A stretch of 64,000 bases of DNA, from the NCBI RefSeq assembly GCF_030445035.2, contig NC_080688.1, positions 70,341,449-70,405,448 on the forward strand, written 5' to 3'. Shown here one piece after another: positions 40,074-48,594 of the stretch. The notes below the pieces were generated by a model. The model had not been told where the DNA came from. It was given only the letters and a program-made list of their open reading frames with translations, and made no database searches. Every line of letters starts with the position of its first letter. Positions within the stretch are counted from its first letter, which is position 1. The stretch is from Dasypus novemcinctus. Lineage: Eukaryota > Chordata > Mammalia > Cingulata > Dasypodidae. Position numbers and translations under genes: made by a program.

Positions 40074-41105
40074 CTACATAAAATACCATGACTTTAAAAT
40101 GCTGTTTGACCTAAAGTAAGGGGGAAATGGAAAGGAGAAATGAGTTTATATGGCTACGAGTTTCTAAAAAAGAGTCTGGAGGCTGGCAGAAGGTTTGCCC
40201 TCATGCACAACTGAGCAGAGTCAGAGAGACAGATAAAGCAGATACAACCCCCAGATATTGGTTCCTTTGAGGGCTAAAGAGACCCATGGGAGTTATGGTC
40301 ATGGCCGATGGGGTTAACTACCAGGGCAGATGGCCCCTCTTTGGAAATGGTGTTTATGTGTGATGAATCTGGACTCAGATGGGATCTCCCTTCATAAGAC
40401 TTTCATGCTAATGTGCTGGAGGTGCAGTTAATGTTGGGGTTTAAGATATATTTAGGGGATTTGAATCTCTGGACTGACAATGTGATAGCCAGATCCTGAG
40501 CCTCAACAGACTCCAGCACCTACAATCTGATTTATTGGACTTACCACACTCAGCTAAGATGGAGGTGAAGAAGGACAACCACCACACCATGGAGCCTAGA
40601 GTGATTACAACTGAAAATGGGAGGATTGCATCCAGCATCCAGGTGGAATCTGAGCCTCCTCTTGACATAAAGGTGCAATGGACACAACCAATCCAGTGTC
40701 CACATAGAAGAGGTGGCATTGGATTGGGAAAAGTGGACATAATGGACAAAGGGTATGGGGAAAGGCAGGAAGAGATGAGAGGTGGAGGCGTCTTCGGGAC
40801 ATGGAGCTGCCCTGGATGGTGCTTCAGAGGTAATCACCGGACATTGTAAATCCTCACAGGGCCTACATGATGGAATAGAGGAGTATGGGCCATGATGTGA
40901 ACCAATGTATATGAGGTGCAGAGGTGCCCAAAGATGTACTTACCAAATCCAATGGATGTGTCATGATGATGGGAACGAGTGTTGTTGGGGGGGGGGGAGA
41001 GGGGGGGTGGGGGGGTGGGGTTGAATGGGACCTCACATATATATTTTTAATGTAATATTATTACAAAGTCAATAAAAAATTAAAAAATTAAAAAAATAAA
41101 ATAAA
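40074..41105 (+). mobile_element. L1 3' UTR insertion inside pol
   Basis: A 1.03-kb 5'-truncated L1, antisense to the provirus, ending in a G-rich tract (40988-41020) and an A-rich tail (41070-41105). An exact 17-bp target duplication, ATAAAAGGGCAAATTTT, lies at 40057-40073 and 41106-41122. It is collinear with 25690-26756. It necessarily postdates the provirus and splits pol between RT and RNase H. Confidence 0.95.
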
Positions 41106-42330
41106 ATAAAAGGGCAAATTTTTGGAAGCTTGCTTTTGGATGTATGCAGGAAAAGGAGAGGGCCATCTTGCCATAAGAGGCCTGTGGGAGTGATTGGCGT
41201 TGGCAGGATTAAGGCTAAAACTGGAAGGTCAGGGGAAAACCGCTCTAGGCGGCATTGCTGTAGAGCGGCACTGACCTGTTGGACGGCTTCTCGGGCAGCG
41301 GGGGTGATGGTGATGTTACGAGTAACTGCAGTTGGTGGGCTATCCTTGGTCTGCAAGAGCTCGAAGAGGGGCTGCATTTGTGCTGTTGTGATGGGGAGGG
41401 CTGATCGAAGCCAATTGATTTGCCCGCAAAGCCGTTGGAGCTCAGTGAGTGTCATTTTGTGAGAGACGTGAATTTTTGGGCTCACAGGTTGAATGGACTG
41501 GTGAAAGTGAAAGCCCAAAAATTGAAAAGGAGGTTGGAGGTTTATTTTGTCCGACTGCACAGTAAGCCCGAGGCTGGAGAGGTTTGTTATTGTTGCCGAG
41601 AGCAGATCATTGAGGAGCGCATGGGAGCTCGCTGCCAAAAGGAGGTCATCCATGTAGTGGAGGATGTATGTGTGCTCCGGATTGAACTTGGAGCGCAGCG
41701 GCTCAACGGCATGGTTGACATACAACTGGCATATAGTAGGGCTGTTGCACATGCCTTGAGGTAATACTTTCCATTGAAATCGCTGTGCTGCCCCTTGGTT
41801 GTTGATGCGTGGAACTGTGAACGCAAACTTTGGACAGTCTCGGGGATGGAGGGGGATAGAGAAAAAGCAGTCTTTGATGTCAATGGTTGCTGCATGAAAA
41901 TGTTGGGGGACTGCGGTGGGATGCGGGCATCCTGGCTGAGGTGATCCCATTGGCTTAATATGCTTGTTGATCTCACGGAGGTCGTGGAGAAGGCGGAACT
42001 TGCCAGTGTTTTTCTTGTTAATGACGAAAATTGGCGAATTATAGGGACTAGTGGACGGCTCAATATGCTCTGCTTGTAGCTGCTCTTTGACGAGGGCAGA
42101 GAGAGCTTGTAGCTTGTGAGCTGGCAAGGGCCACTGCTCGACCCAGATGGGCTCCTCTGTGTCCCATTCCAGAGGGATAGGGTCAGGTTTTGCGATGGGA
42201 GCAGTGGCCCCTATGAGGGGGGGGGCAGCGCAGCTGAGAAGGCTTCTGTGGTGATTCGGGCTTTTAGCTGGCTGAGGACATCTCTCCCCCATAAGATTGT
42301 CTGGACTGACGAGAGGATGAGTGGGCAAAT
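41106..42330 (-). pseudogene. pol: pol 5' part: reverse transcriptase
   Basis: RT copies the RNA genome into DNA. This pol frame is in the -1 register relative to pro and overlaps the pro end. From the Met codon at 42328, recognisable parts are the N-terminal WVEQWPLP segment (63-70), LREINKHIKPMG in the fingers, DIKDCFF (catalytic D), VLPQGMCNSPTICQ (188-201) and YMDD (225-228), then FLGFH and the thumb/connection WLRSALPI. The frame is intact up to the L1 insertion, where it reads into L1 tail sequence and stops at 41069. YMDD and the surrounding text are of the betaretrovirus/type D kind. Confidence 0.93.
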
Positions 42331-42636
42331 TTGGCCTTCGTGGCCTTCTCGGTCACTCCAGTGCAGAGGCTGAGATGTTTTCCAGGAGGTAGCGGCTCCT
42401 GTGGCGCCGATGACTTGAGGGCCAGTTTCGAGGGGCCAGTGATTGAACGCGGCGATCTCGAAGGGAACACAGGAGACTTCAGCACCAGAGTCCAGAAGCC
42501 CATCGAGCCATTGTCCATCGATTTTAAGCTCTAATGAGGGTCTCTGGCGGCGTGTGATGGGCATCGTCCACATTATGGCTTGGGAGTCTTCCTGAGGACC
42601 TCTTGCGGGTGGGGCTGAGGCCTGCCCCGCTGGGAG
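42211..42636 (-). CDS. pro: Retroviral aspartic protease (pro)
   Basis: About 140 codons in the -1 frame relative to gag, entered at the slippery site 42636-42642. The active-site motif is LLDSGAE (DSG in place of the commoner DTG; both are functional in retropepsins). A flap-like GATGAAT segment and an ILWGRDVL segment, the counterpart of the conserved GR(D/N) helix, follow. There is no dUTPase domain before it and no G-patch after it, both usual in betaretroviral pro frames. The frame is intact. It stops at 42211 just after a run of nine C (plus-strand G, 42217-42225). Confidence 0.88.
   Translation of the reverse strand, partial: LPAGQASAPPARGPQEDSQAIMWTMPITRRQRPSLELKIDGQWLDGLLDSGAEVSCVPFEIAAFNHWPLETGPQVIGATGAATSWKTSQPLHWSDREGHEGQICPLILSSVQTILWGRDVLSQLKARITTEAFSAALPPPS
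42217..42225 (-). promoter_or_regulatory. C9 run in pro-pol overlap, possible frameshift site
   Basis: Nine consecutive C on the coding strand, read as CCC CCC CCC in the pro frame two codons before the pro stop. Pol is in the -1 frame there. I see no canonical A/T-rich heptamer in the overlap, so this run is the best candidate, though weak. Confidence 0.35.
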
Positions 42637-42642
42637 TTTAAA
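42606..42642 (-). promoter_or_regulatory. gag-pro -1 ribosomal frameshift signal
   Basis: The minus strand has the slippery heptamer T TTA AAC in the gag register (plus-strand GTTTAAA, 42636-42642). After a spacer of about 7-8 nt, a GC-rich stem (GGGGC/GCCCC, 42611-42628) follows. Pro is open in the -1 frame from this point. Heptamer, register, spacer and stem all fit the standard retroviral design. Confidence 0.85.
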
Positions 42643-43615
42643 GGCTGCTGGTAGTTTTGGATGGCACGGCAGTCACGAGCCCAGTGATATCCTTTTCCAC
42701 AGCGTGGACACGGCGTAGAAGGGCCTCTTGGTCTTCGTGGTGGCAGGGCGGAGCGGGGTGCTGGGCCTGGCTGAGGGCACTCGCGGACAAAATGGCCGGA
42801 CTGACCGCACCGAAAGCAGACGGAAGTGAGAGTAGATGAAACGGCCATGGCAGAAGCAAAGGCAGCAGTGAGCGTTTTGACTTGCGGGTCAACGTCGCGG
42901 CAGGCGAGAACCCATTCGTGGATAGCTTTGTCATGTATGGGGAGGACTACAGCCCGGAAGGGCGCAAGGCATCCATCTATGATGAGCTCTTTGGGGAGTG
43001 CGAACTGAGCGTCTTCACTAGAAATTTTCCGCTGGCAAGCTTCTAGGACGCGGGCGACGAATGCTGGGAAAGTTTCATTAGAGTCTTGAAGCAGCTGCGC
43101 GAGCTTGGTGGGCTGCTTGATGGAAACTAGAGAGAATGACCGCTGGACGAGGACCTTTACTCGGTGCCAAAACCCTGGGTCAATTTCAAGATAAGAACGG
43201 GGGTTTGCATAATTGTTGGTGCCCGTGTATGCATCGGAGGGATCGAGGACGCCAGCCTGGGCATTCTCCACGATTTGCCGGTCAACAGCCACTTGGTAAT
43301 GGGCGCGCCATTCGATAAATTGACCGGGCGTCAGGATAGCATGGGCTAATGCAATCCAGTCATATGGGAGAACGAGTTGGGTCCCCAACTCCTCAAGTAG
43401 CTGCTGCGCATAAGGGCTGCCAATTCTGTCTTCCTTTACAGCTTTGCGGAGGGTCCTGACCTCTTCCGCTGTAAAGGGTAGCCAAGTCTGAGGCCGCTGC
43501 GGCGTAGGCTGGGGGTTTAGTGGGTAAAGCTAGGGGGTATGAGAGGGTGTCCCGCTAGGATTAGGTGGAGGGCTACTGCCATACGGTGGTGGCGAGGGAT
43601 AAGCGGAAAATAAGT

Positions 43616-43940
43616 GAGAAAATGGCGGCTTGGCAGCATCTCGACGACAACAAAATGGTGGCGGGGCACTTCCGGGCGAGTGAGAAGATGGCGGCCCGGC
43701 AGCTTCCGGGCGATGACAAAATGGCGGCGGGGCACTTCCGGGCCAAGATGGCGGGGTAGCTGCGTCACTTCCGGGCGCCGGCCAAGATGGCGGAGTAACT
43801 GCATCACTTCTGGGCATCGGCCAAGATGGCGGAGTAACCGCGTCACTTCCGGGCGCCGGCCAAGATGGCGGAGCAGTTGCATCCAGTTGTGAACAAAATG
43901 GCGCGGGGGAAGCTTCCGGTTTAGCGGAAGATGGCGGCCC
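43616..43940. repeat. Tandem repeat in gag with YY1-like and ETS-like motif array
   Basis: On the plus strand (antisense to gag) AAGATGGCGG occurs exactly at 43685, 43745, 43784, 43823, 43862 and 43928, and AAAATGGCGG at 43619 and 43718. CACTTCCGGG occurs at 43667, 43733, 43766 and 43844, with one-base variants at 43701 and 43805. The block 43745-43880 has a 39-bp period, which is 13 codons and keeps gag in frame. Confidence 0.9.
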
Positions 43941-44519
43941 TGCAATTTCCAGGGCGGAACCGGATGTGGACCAGGCAGGAAGAGGAGGGTAGAGGCGGGA
44001 AACTGACGAAGAAGAAGCCGGATGCGCGCCATTTTGGACAGAGGTGGAGGAAGAAGGCGGAAGTTCGCCATCTTGGGGAGCCACAGGAGCGGCCTTGGTG
44101 TGCTGCGGGGAGCTCGGACGGGGGGGCTCACGCTCGAGGGCGGCCGCAAGTTGGTCAGACAGAGAGTCAGTGTCGGCGGACTCATTGGGATCACAGTCTA
44201 GAGGCTGCTTGGGAGAAGCCTCATGAATAGTCTCGGATGGGGCACCGAGGAGACAGGCACGGATGGCGACGAGAATGGGTAAGAGGCCTGGCGGGAAGGA
44301 GCGTTTTTCATGTTCCATTGCAGAGGCGACTCGATCTATGAGTCGCGAGTACGTGTCCGGGCTCCAGAGTTGGCAAGTGGCGAGCCACGGATTAAAGGGG
44401 AGCAGAAGGTCCCAGTATTTTTGGAGTTGCCACAGGGAAACGTGGACTCCATTGGTATCGAGCAGGGCAGCGAGGGCCCTGACTTGTGGCGCCTGACGCG
44501 TAGATAGAGAGGCGCCCAT

Positions 44520-44620
44520 GTTTAAATAGAAACAGGACGACGGCGAGGGGTCCCTACCTGGAGAAGAGGATGAGCCATCTGATTCACAGCAGCAGCAGAG
44601 AGGGGCCAGGGGAGGAGCTT
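44520..44620 (-). other. Short 5' leader of the provirus
   Basis: Only about 100 bp separate the PBS from the gag ATG. It contains the candidate splice donor and, presumably, packaging sequences. An in-frame GTG at 44627 precedes gag, but the MG start at 44519 is the right one. Confidence 0.7.
44551..44560 (-). promoter_or_regulatory. Candidate major splice donor
   Basis: The minus strand reads CAGGTAGGGA in the short leader between PBS and gag, a near-consensus donor that could make the spliced env mRNA. Confidence 0.6.
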
Positions 44621-44637
44621 GCCCCACGTTGGGCGCC
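44621..44637 (-). promoter_or_regulatory. Primer-binding site, tRNA-Lys1,2 type
   Basis: The minus strand reads GGCGCCCAACGTGGGGC, matching 17 of the 18 bases complementary to the 3' end of tRNA-Lys1,2. The first expected T is A. It starts 2 nt after the LTR end. The same primer is used by MPMV-like type D viruses. Confidence 0.92.
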
Positions 44638-44639
44638 TT

Positions 44640-45038
44640 TGTCGCTGAGCCGGAGGGTTGCGACCTCGCTCAGACCCAAGGATCGGGGGGGCTTGCTCCT
44701 GCAAAACCGCCGGCGGGGGCACTCCAGGAAGGAGTGCCGGAGTTCTCCAGGCGTGGGGGACGCGCGGTTAGGAAAGAACCACGGAGACCGCCTGAGCGCA
44801 GGAACAGGTCTGCTTTATTGCGGAAGTACACTTGGCTTTATAGGGTTGGGTGCAGAGAGGGGTTAGAGCTATGGCGGGTTAGCTACGCAAGCAGGCGGAT
44901 GACTATGAGGTAAGCGGTAGCTAAGGGAGAAGGCAGATTATCAGTTGGTACTGTGGTCGGGACTGGCGGGGAAGATAGCACTGGCTGGAAGGGGGAGATA
45001 ATAGCAGCGGGGAGGAAGGGTGGAGGGAGGCAGTAACA
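44640..45038 (-). repeat. 5' LTR of the provirus
   Basis: 399 bp. TATAAA at 44838-44843 and AATAAA at 44814-44819 lie only 18 bp apart, so R must be very short and the poly-A signal lies in U3 or at the cap site, as in betaretroviruses. It is identical in length to the 3' LTR. Confidence 0.96.
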
Positions 45039-45160
45039 AATTGTAACAAATATTCCACACCAATGCAAGGTGTTGGCAGTGGGCTGGTATATGGAACCCT
45101 GTATTTTATGTTCTGTAAACCTATGACTTCTCTGATAAATAAAAAATGAGAAAAAGAATT
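45039..45160 (+). mobile_element. Remainder of the L1 3' UTR split by the provirus
   Basis: After the AATTG duplication the old L1 3' UTR resumes ('gtaacaaatattccacaccaatg', 'tctctgataaataaaaaatg') and ends in an A-rich tail near 45155. Joined at the duplication, 35700-35763 and 45044-45160 read as one uninterrupted L1 3' end. Confidence 0.75.
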
Positions 45161-45360
45161 CTGAAAGCCACAAGAGAGAAGCAACATGTAACATAAGAGG
45201 GAGCCTCTGTAAGATTATATCCTTTTCATCAAAAACATGGAGGCAAGAAGACAATGGAAAGACATATTTAAAGTGCTAAAAGCAAAAAAAAAAATTTCCA
45301 ACCAAGAATTCTGTATCTGGCAAAAACCTGTTTCATATATAAGAGAGAAGCTATTTGAAA
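45161..45360 (+). pseudogene. L1 ORF1 C-terminal fragment
   Basis: Contains text encoding MEARRQWKDIFKVLKAK followed by NQEFCIWQKP, the end of the L1 ORF1 RNA-binding protein (compare METRRQW... NDIFKVLKEKN in other L1s, and the copy at 60897-61277). It is a fragment only; the sequence to about 45540 is unassigned. Confidence 0.7.
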
Positions 45361-45544
45361 GTGCAAGACCCATGAAAGTGTGGTTCCCAAAGGGTTTCTT
45401 GTGCCAGGGAATTAAGCAGGCATTGCATTGCTGTCTGGTATCTTCTAAGGAAGCCAAAAAATAAAAGATCCTCAATGTTGCAAATAGACTGAAGGGAAGT
45501 TACCATAAAAAAATATGTGTAAATGATAAAAGTTCTTCCACTAT

Positions 45545-46475
45545 TAGAGTCACGGTAAGTCTATAGTAGAATAACAGTAAGTCTACTCTAGTCCATCATT
45601 CATTCCAGAATCCTGAGGATTCTGGGATGGTGATGCCCACCCCACTCTAATTGAGAGAGGGCTTAAATCTCATGGGGCAGATGGATGGGACCATCTTACT
45701 TGCAGTTGCAGACTCTCTCTGTTCCTTGGAATGGTGGTTGTCCATCATCATTTCCTTGTTAGTGTCCTGGGTGAATCCAATGAACTGGAGAGTAGGTGTT
45801 GCAACTCTGTTGAGAGTCAGGGCCCAACTGGTATATGGACAGCCCAAAGATTTAATTCTCTTGGACGTATACCTATCAACTCTAGCACTAACTATAGGTT
45901 CAGCTAGAAGGGGCAGAAGAGCCAAGTTTAGGGAAACCACAACTGAGCCCAACTTGGGCACACTGGGGAATATAAATGCAAAAGTAGGGCCCACTGGCAG
46001 GGCACCAAACTCCTGAGCTGTCTGCCCTGCCTGTAGTGTCTGAATGTCTCTAGAACCCTCAGGAGCCCACTATTTGAGGCAATATTTACTTTGGTAGTCA
46101 ATGAGATCCTTCTATCATTGATGTGGAGACAGTGGACACTAGAGGTTCTGAGGGGAGGGAGAGGGAAAAACAGGCGTAATACAGGGGCATTTTAAGGACT
46201 TGGGAATTGTCATGAATGGCATTGCAATAACAGATACAGGCCATTTTATATCTTGCCATAACTTACAAAATTGTATGAGAGAGAGTGTAAACTACAGTGT
46301 AAAATATAATCCATGTTTAGTAGCAATGCTCCAAAATGTGTTCATCAATTATAACAAATGTACCACACTAATAAAGGATGTTGTTAATGTAGGAGGGGTA
46401 GAGCATATAGGAATCCCCTATATTTTGTATGTACCATTGATGTAATCTAAGTATCTCTAAAAAAATTTGAAAGTA
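45545..46475 (+). mobile_element. Twin-primed L1 3' UTR (inverted 5' half)
   Basis: 45545-46085 is minus-strand L1 3' UTR (matches 28240-28750 reversed) and 46090-46475 is plus-strand L1 3' UTR (matches 28770-29150). The two halves are in opposite orientation with an A-rich end at 46455-46475. This is the classic product of twin priming. Confidence 0.78.
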
Positions 46476-46799
46476 TATATTTCTTAAATGTATAAAAATG
46501 AAGGCTTTTCGGACCATTTGTAGGCAGCTCAGAAGTTCAAAGGGGTTTTCAGTAGAACCAGCACACTGTCTAGGTTTCTCTATTTCCTCTTACTCACATG
46601 ACCAGAAGAAAAAAGTGAACTCTTGAGAAGTGGACCAAAATAAATACTCTGGTTTAGTACAGTCTGTCTTGTCATTCAGAAGCCATGCTCAGATCCAATA
46701 ATTACTATTCACGGAAGATGCTTTATTCTATGGGCCTATGCATAAGTGTAAGCCCCCAAAGCAAGATGATCAAGCAAGATTTCCATAAAACTGGCTCCC
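46476..46799. other. No gene recognised
   Basis: Unassigned sequence; nothing coding seen. Confidence 0.4.
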
Positions 46800-48085
46800 T
46801 CTCTTCAATCCAGGAATAAGTATAACATCAAATGCAAGCAATCCTTCAATTCTTTGAAAATCCCTTTGAAAAGGAATGTGACACTAGGTCCTTCAACAGA
46901 CAGTAATGCCACAACAGATCTATTTGGAGAGGTAGAAGCAGCAGATGATTCTGGAACTGGAGGAAGACGGCTTTACAAATATGCTTCAAACACATTTCTA
47001 CAAGGGAACCTGTTCCATGAAGCTTTGGAAAGCATACTTTCTCACCCCAGGGAAACTTAAAAGAGAGATGAACACATCCTCGAATCTGGCTACATTGAAA
47101 GTGTCCAGTATATTCTGAAAGATGTCAGTGGCATGTGAGCTCTTTAAAGTGCTGTTCAGCATGAGACCCTAAAGTGTGTATAACTGCTGAACTGTGTTGG
47201 TTGAGTATCAGGGCAAGCTGTGTGTGATCGATCAGAAGACATCAGAAAAACCAAAGCCTTTTACCTGAAATGTAATTGACAACCTACTGCAAGTTGTAGC
47301 ATACATTGGGGCCGTAAGTCATGATGCCAACTATAACTTTCAGGTCCCGTGTGGCTTAATCATGGTGGCCTACAAAGATGGATCCCCTGCCCATACACAT
47401 CTCATGAACACAGAGCTCTGCTCTTTGTACTGGCCCAAGTAGCTCCTTTGACAAGAAGAACATAGAAAAAGGAAAAGAACCAAAGTATTCAGAAACCAGA
47501 GTAGGAGGCTGGAGTCTGTTTAGAATTTTCCATACTTTCACACCTTTGGGGAAGATATTTTGCTCTTTACTATGATCTAAAAATGGAGGTGCCATGGGAT
47601 CTGAGAGCTATGTTAACACAGGCAGAAGTATCAGGTTGTTGAAATTTATTGTAACCAAAATGACTGAAAAGCCAGAAAAGTTTAAAGAGCTGGACTTCAA
47701 GCACATAAAATACCAAGTCTGCTACCCCAACTATTATTTCCCTGAAAACAGAGCAAGCAGGATGGACACAGTCCTGGTGACTCCCAGACTGCCCTGTCGA
47801 CCATTCTGTGTCCCGGGCAGGATGCCCAGTCTCAAAATTAGAGAATGAAAGGCAGTGCGGCAAGGTGTGCCCAGCACATGGAGTTCCGTGCTTCTCACCC
47901 TGGGTGCCCACCATGGTGGAAGGGAGGCAACACACAGCCTTAAAGTGTGCATACAGGAGAATTAGCCAAGTACTACTTACTACTGCCAGTGCAGTTTCTT
48001 TAGAACTTTTTTTAGATATTGGGGCCTTGTATATATTTCATTTGGGGGAAAAAGCTTCCACTTAAAATTTTCGAAAAATAAAAAA
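46800..48085 (+). pseudogene. Possible degraded retrocopy, parent unknown
   Basis: Several short plus-strand frames look protein-like (46854-47060 with acidic and Ser/Thr-rich text, then LYKYASNTFLQGNLFHEALESIL; 47594-47848 with MTEKPEKFKELDFKHIKYQVCYPNYYFPEN). They are separated by stops and shifts, and the region ends in an A-rich stretch with AATAAA near 48076. That arrangement suggests an old processed pseudogene, but I do not recognise the parent and found no target duplication. It could also be non-genic. Confidence 0.3.
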
Positions 48086-48401
48086 ATGGTTACTTAGCAT
48101 CAGAGAAACATTGCTGCCTGGGAAGATGGAGCACATTCACCACATTGCTGGCAATGCCTCTTGGCATTCCACCACATGACCCCCAAGGTAGGAAGACCCC
48201 AGTTGAAGACTCATAATTGCAGATGTTTAGCGGCTGTATGCCACTGCAAGTCAGTGGGTCATGTGCATAGAGAAAAACATATTGTTTGTGGAATTTTTCA
48301 GCTATGAGAGAATAATAATAAAATCTCTTGACTTTGAGTGTGCTTGATAGGTAATAATCATTATTGTCATTGGGTTCAGAAACATAAATAAATGCCCACT
48401 G

Positions 48402-48594
48402 AAGGGCGGGGCAAGATGGCATCAAAGTAAGAGCACTCATATCATTGCTCTTCCAAAAAAATGGCTGAATAGGGACAAAATCCCACCTGAGTGAGCTGTT
48501 TGGGAACCCACAAAGCAGGAGGCTGCTGGACATCGATCCGGAGAGTACATGACAAGAAGAGTGATAGCTCAAGACAATAAAATAAATTTTAAAA
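48402..48594 (+). mobile_element. 193-bp retroposon with L1-5'-end-like start
   Basis: Starts GAAGGGCGGGGCAAGATGGC, closely resembling the 5' start of the full-length L1 at 63727 read on the minus strand (GGCAGGGCAAGATGG), and ends in an A-rich tail. It is flanked by a 17-bp target duplication with one mismatch, ATAAATAAATGCCCACT at 48385-48401 and ATAAATAAATGTCCACT at 48595-48611. It has no coding capacity. The internal part is unidentified. Confidence 0.7.

Larger units (their letters stand above)
42573..44519 (-). pseudogene. gag: gag with one in-frame stop
   Basis: Gag is the capsid precursor. The start is the ATG at 44519, which begins MGASLSTRQ with the Gly2 needed for myristoylation. 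MA-like sequence follows, then a long Pro/Ser/Ala-rich region with a 13-residue tandem repeat (PPSWPAPGSDAVT type) and a PPPY late-domain motif shortly before a TAG at 43530-43532. The same frame then continues through CA (LPFTAEEVRTL, and an MHR-like segment around 43090-43030) and NC with two zinc knuckles (CFRCGQSGHFVREC and CPRCGKGYHWARDC, both CX2CX4HX4C) to the TAA at 42573. Except for the single TAG the 648-codon frame is open. The stop makes full Gag unlikely without readthrough. Confidence 0.92.
35764..45038 (-). mobile_element. Endogenous retrovirus, betaretrovirus-like with gamma-type env
   Basis: A nearly complete provirus in the order 5' LTR, PBS, gag, pro, pol, env, 3' LTR on the minus strand. 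The 5-bp flank AATTG is duplicated (35759-35763 and 45039-45043). The LTRs are both 399 bp and differ at six sites, all transitions (about 1.5%). If mammalian neutral rates of about 2e-9 per site per year apply, insertion was a few million years ago. It entered an older L1 3' UTR. Coding damage consists of one in-frame stop in gag, an L1 insertion in pol and one frame break in env. High GC and CpG content set it apart from its surroundings. The copy as read cannot make a complete set of proteins. Confidence 0.95.

Noticed and set aside
43660..43940. CRISPR-like array of regular repeats
   Set aside because: The 39-bp units are directly adjacent, in frame within retroviral gag, without unique spacers, in a mammalian genome.
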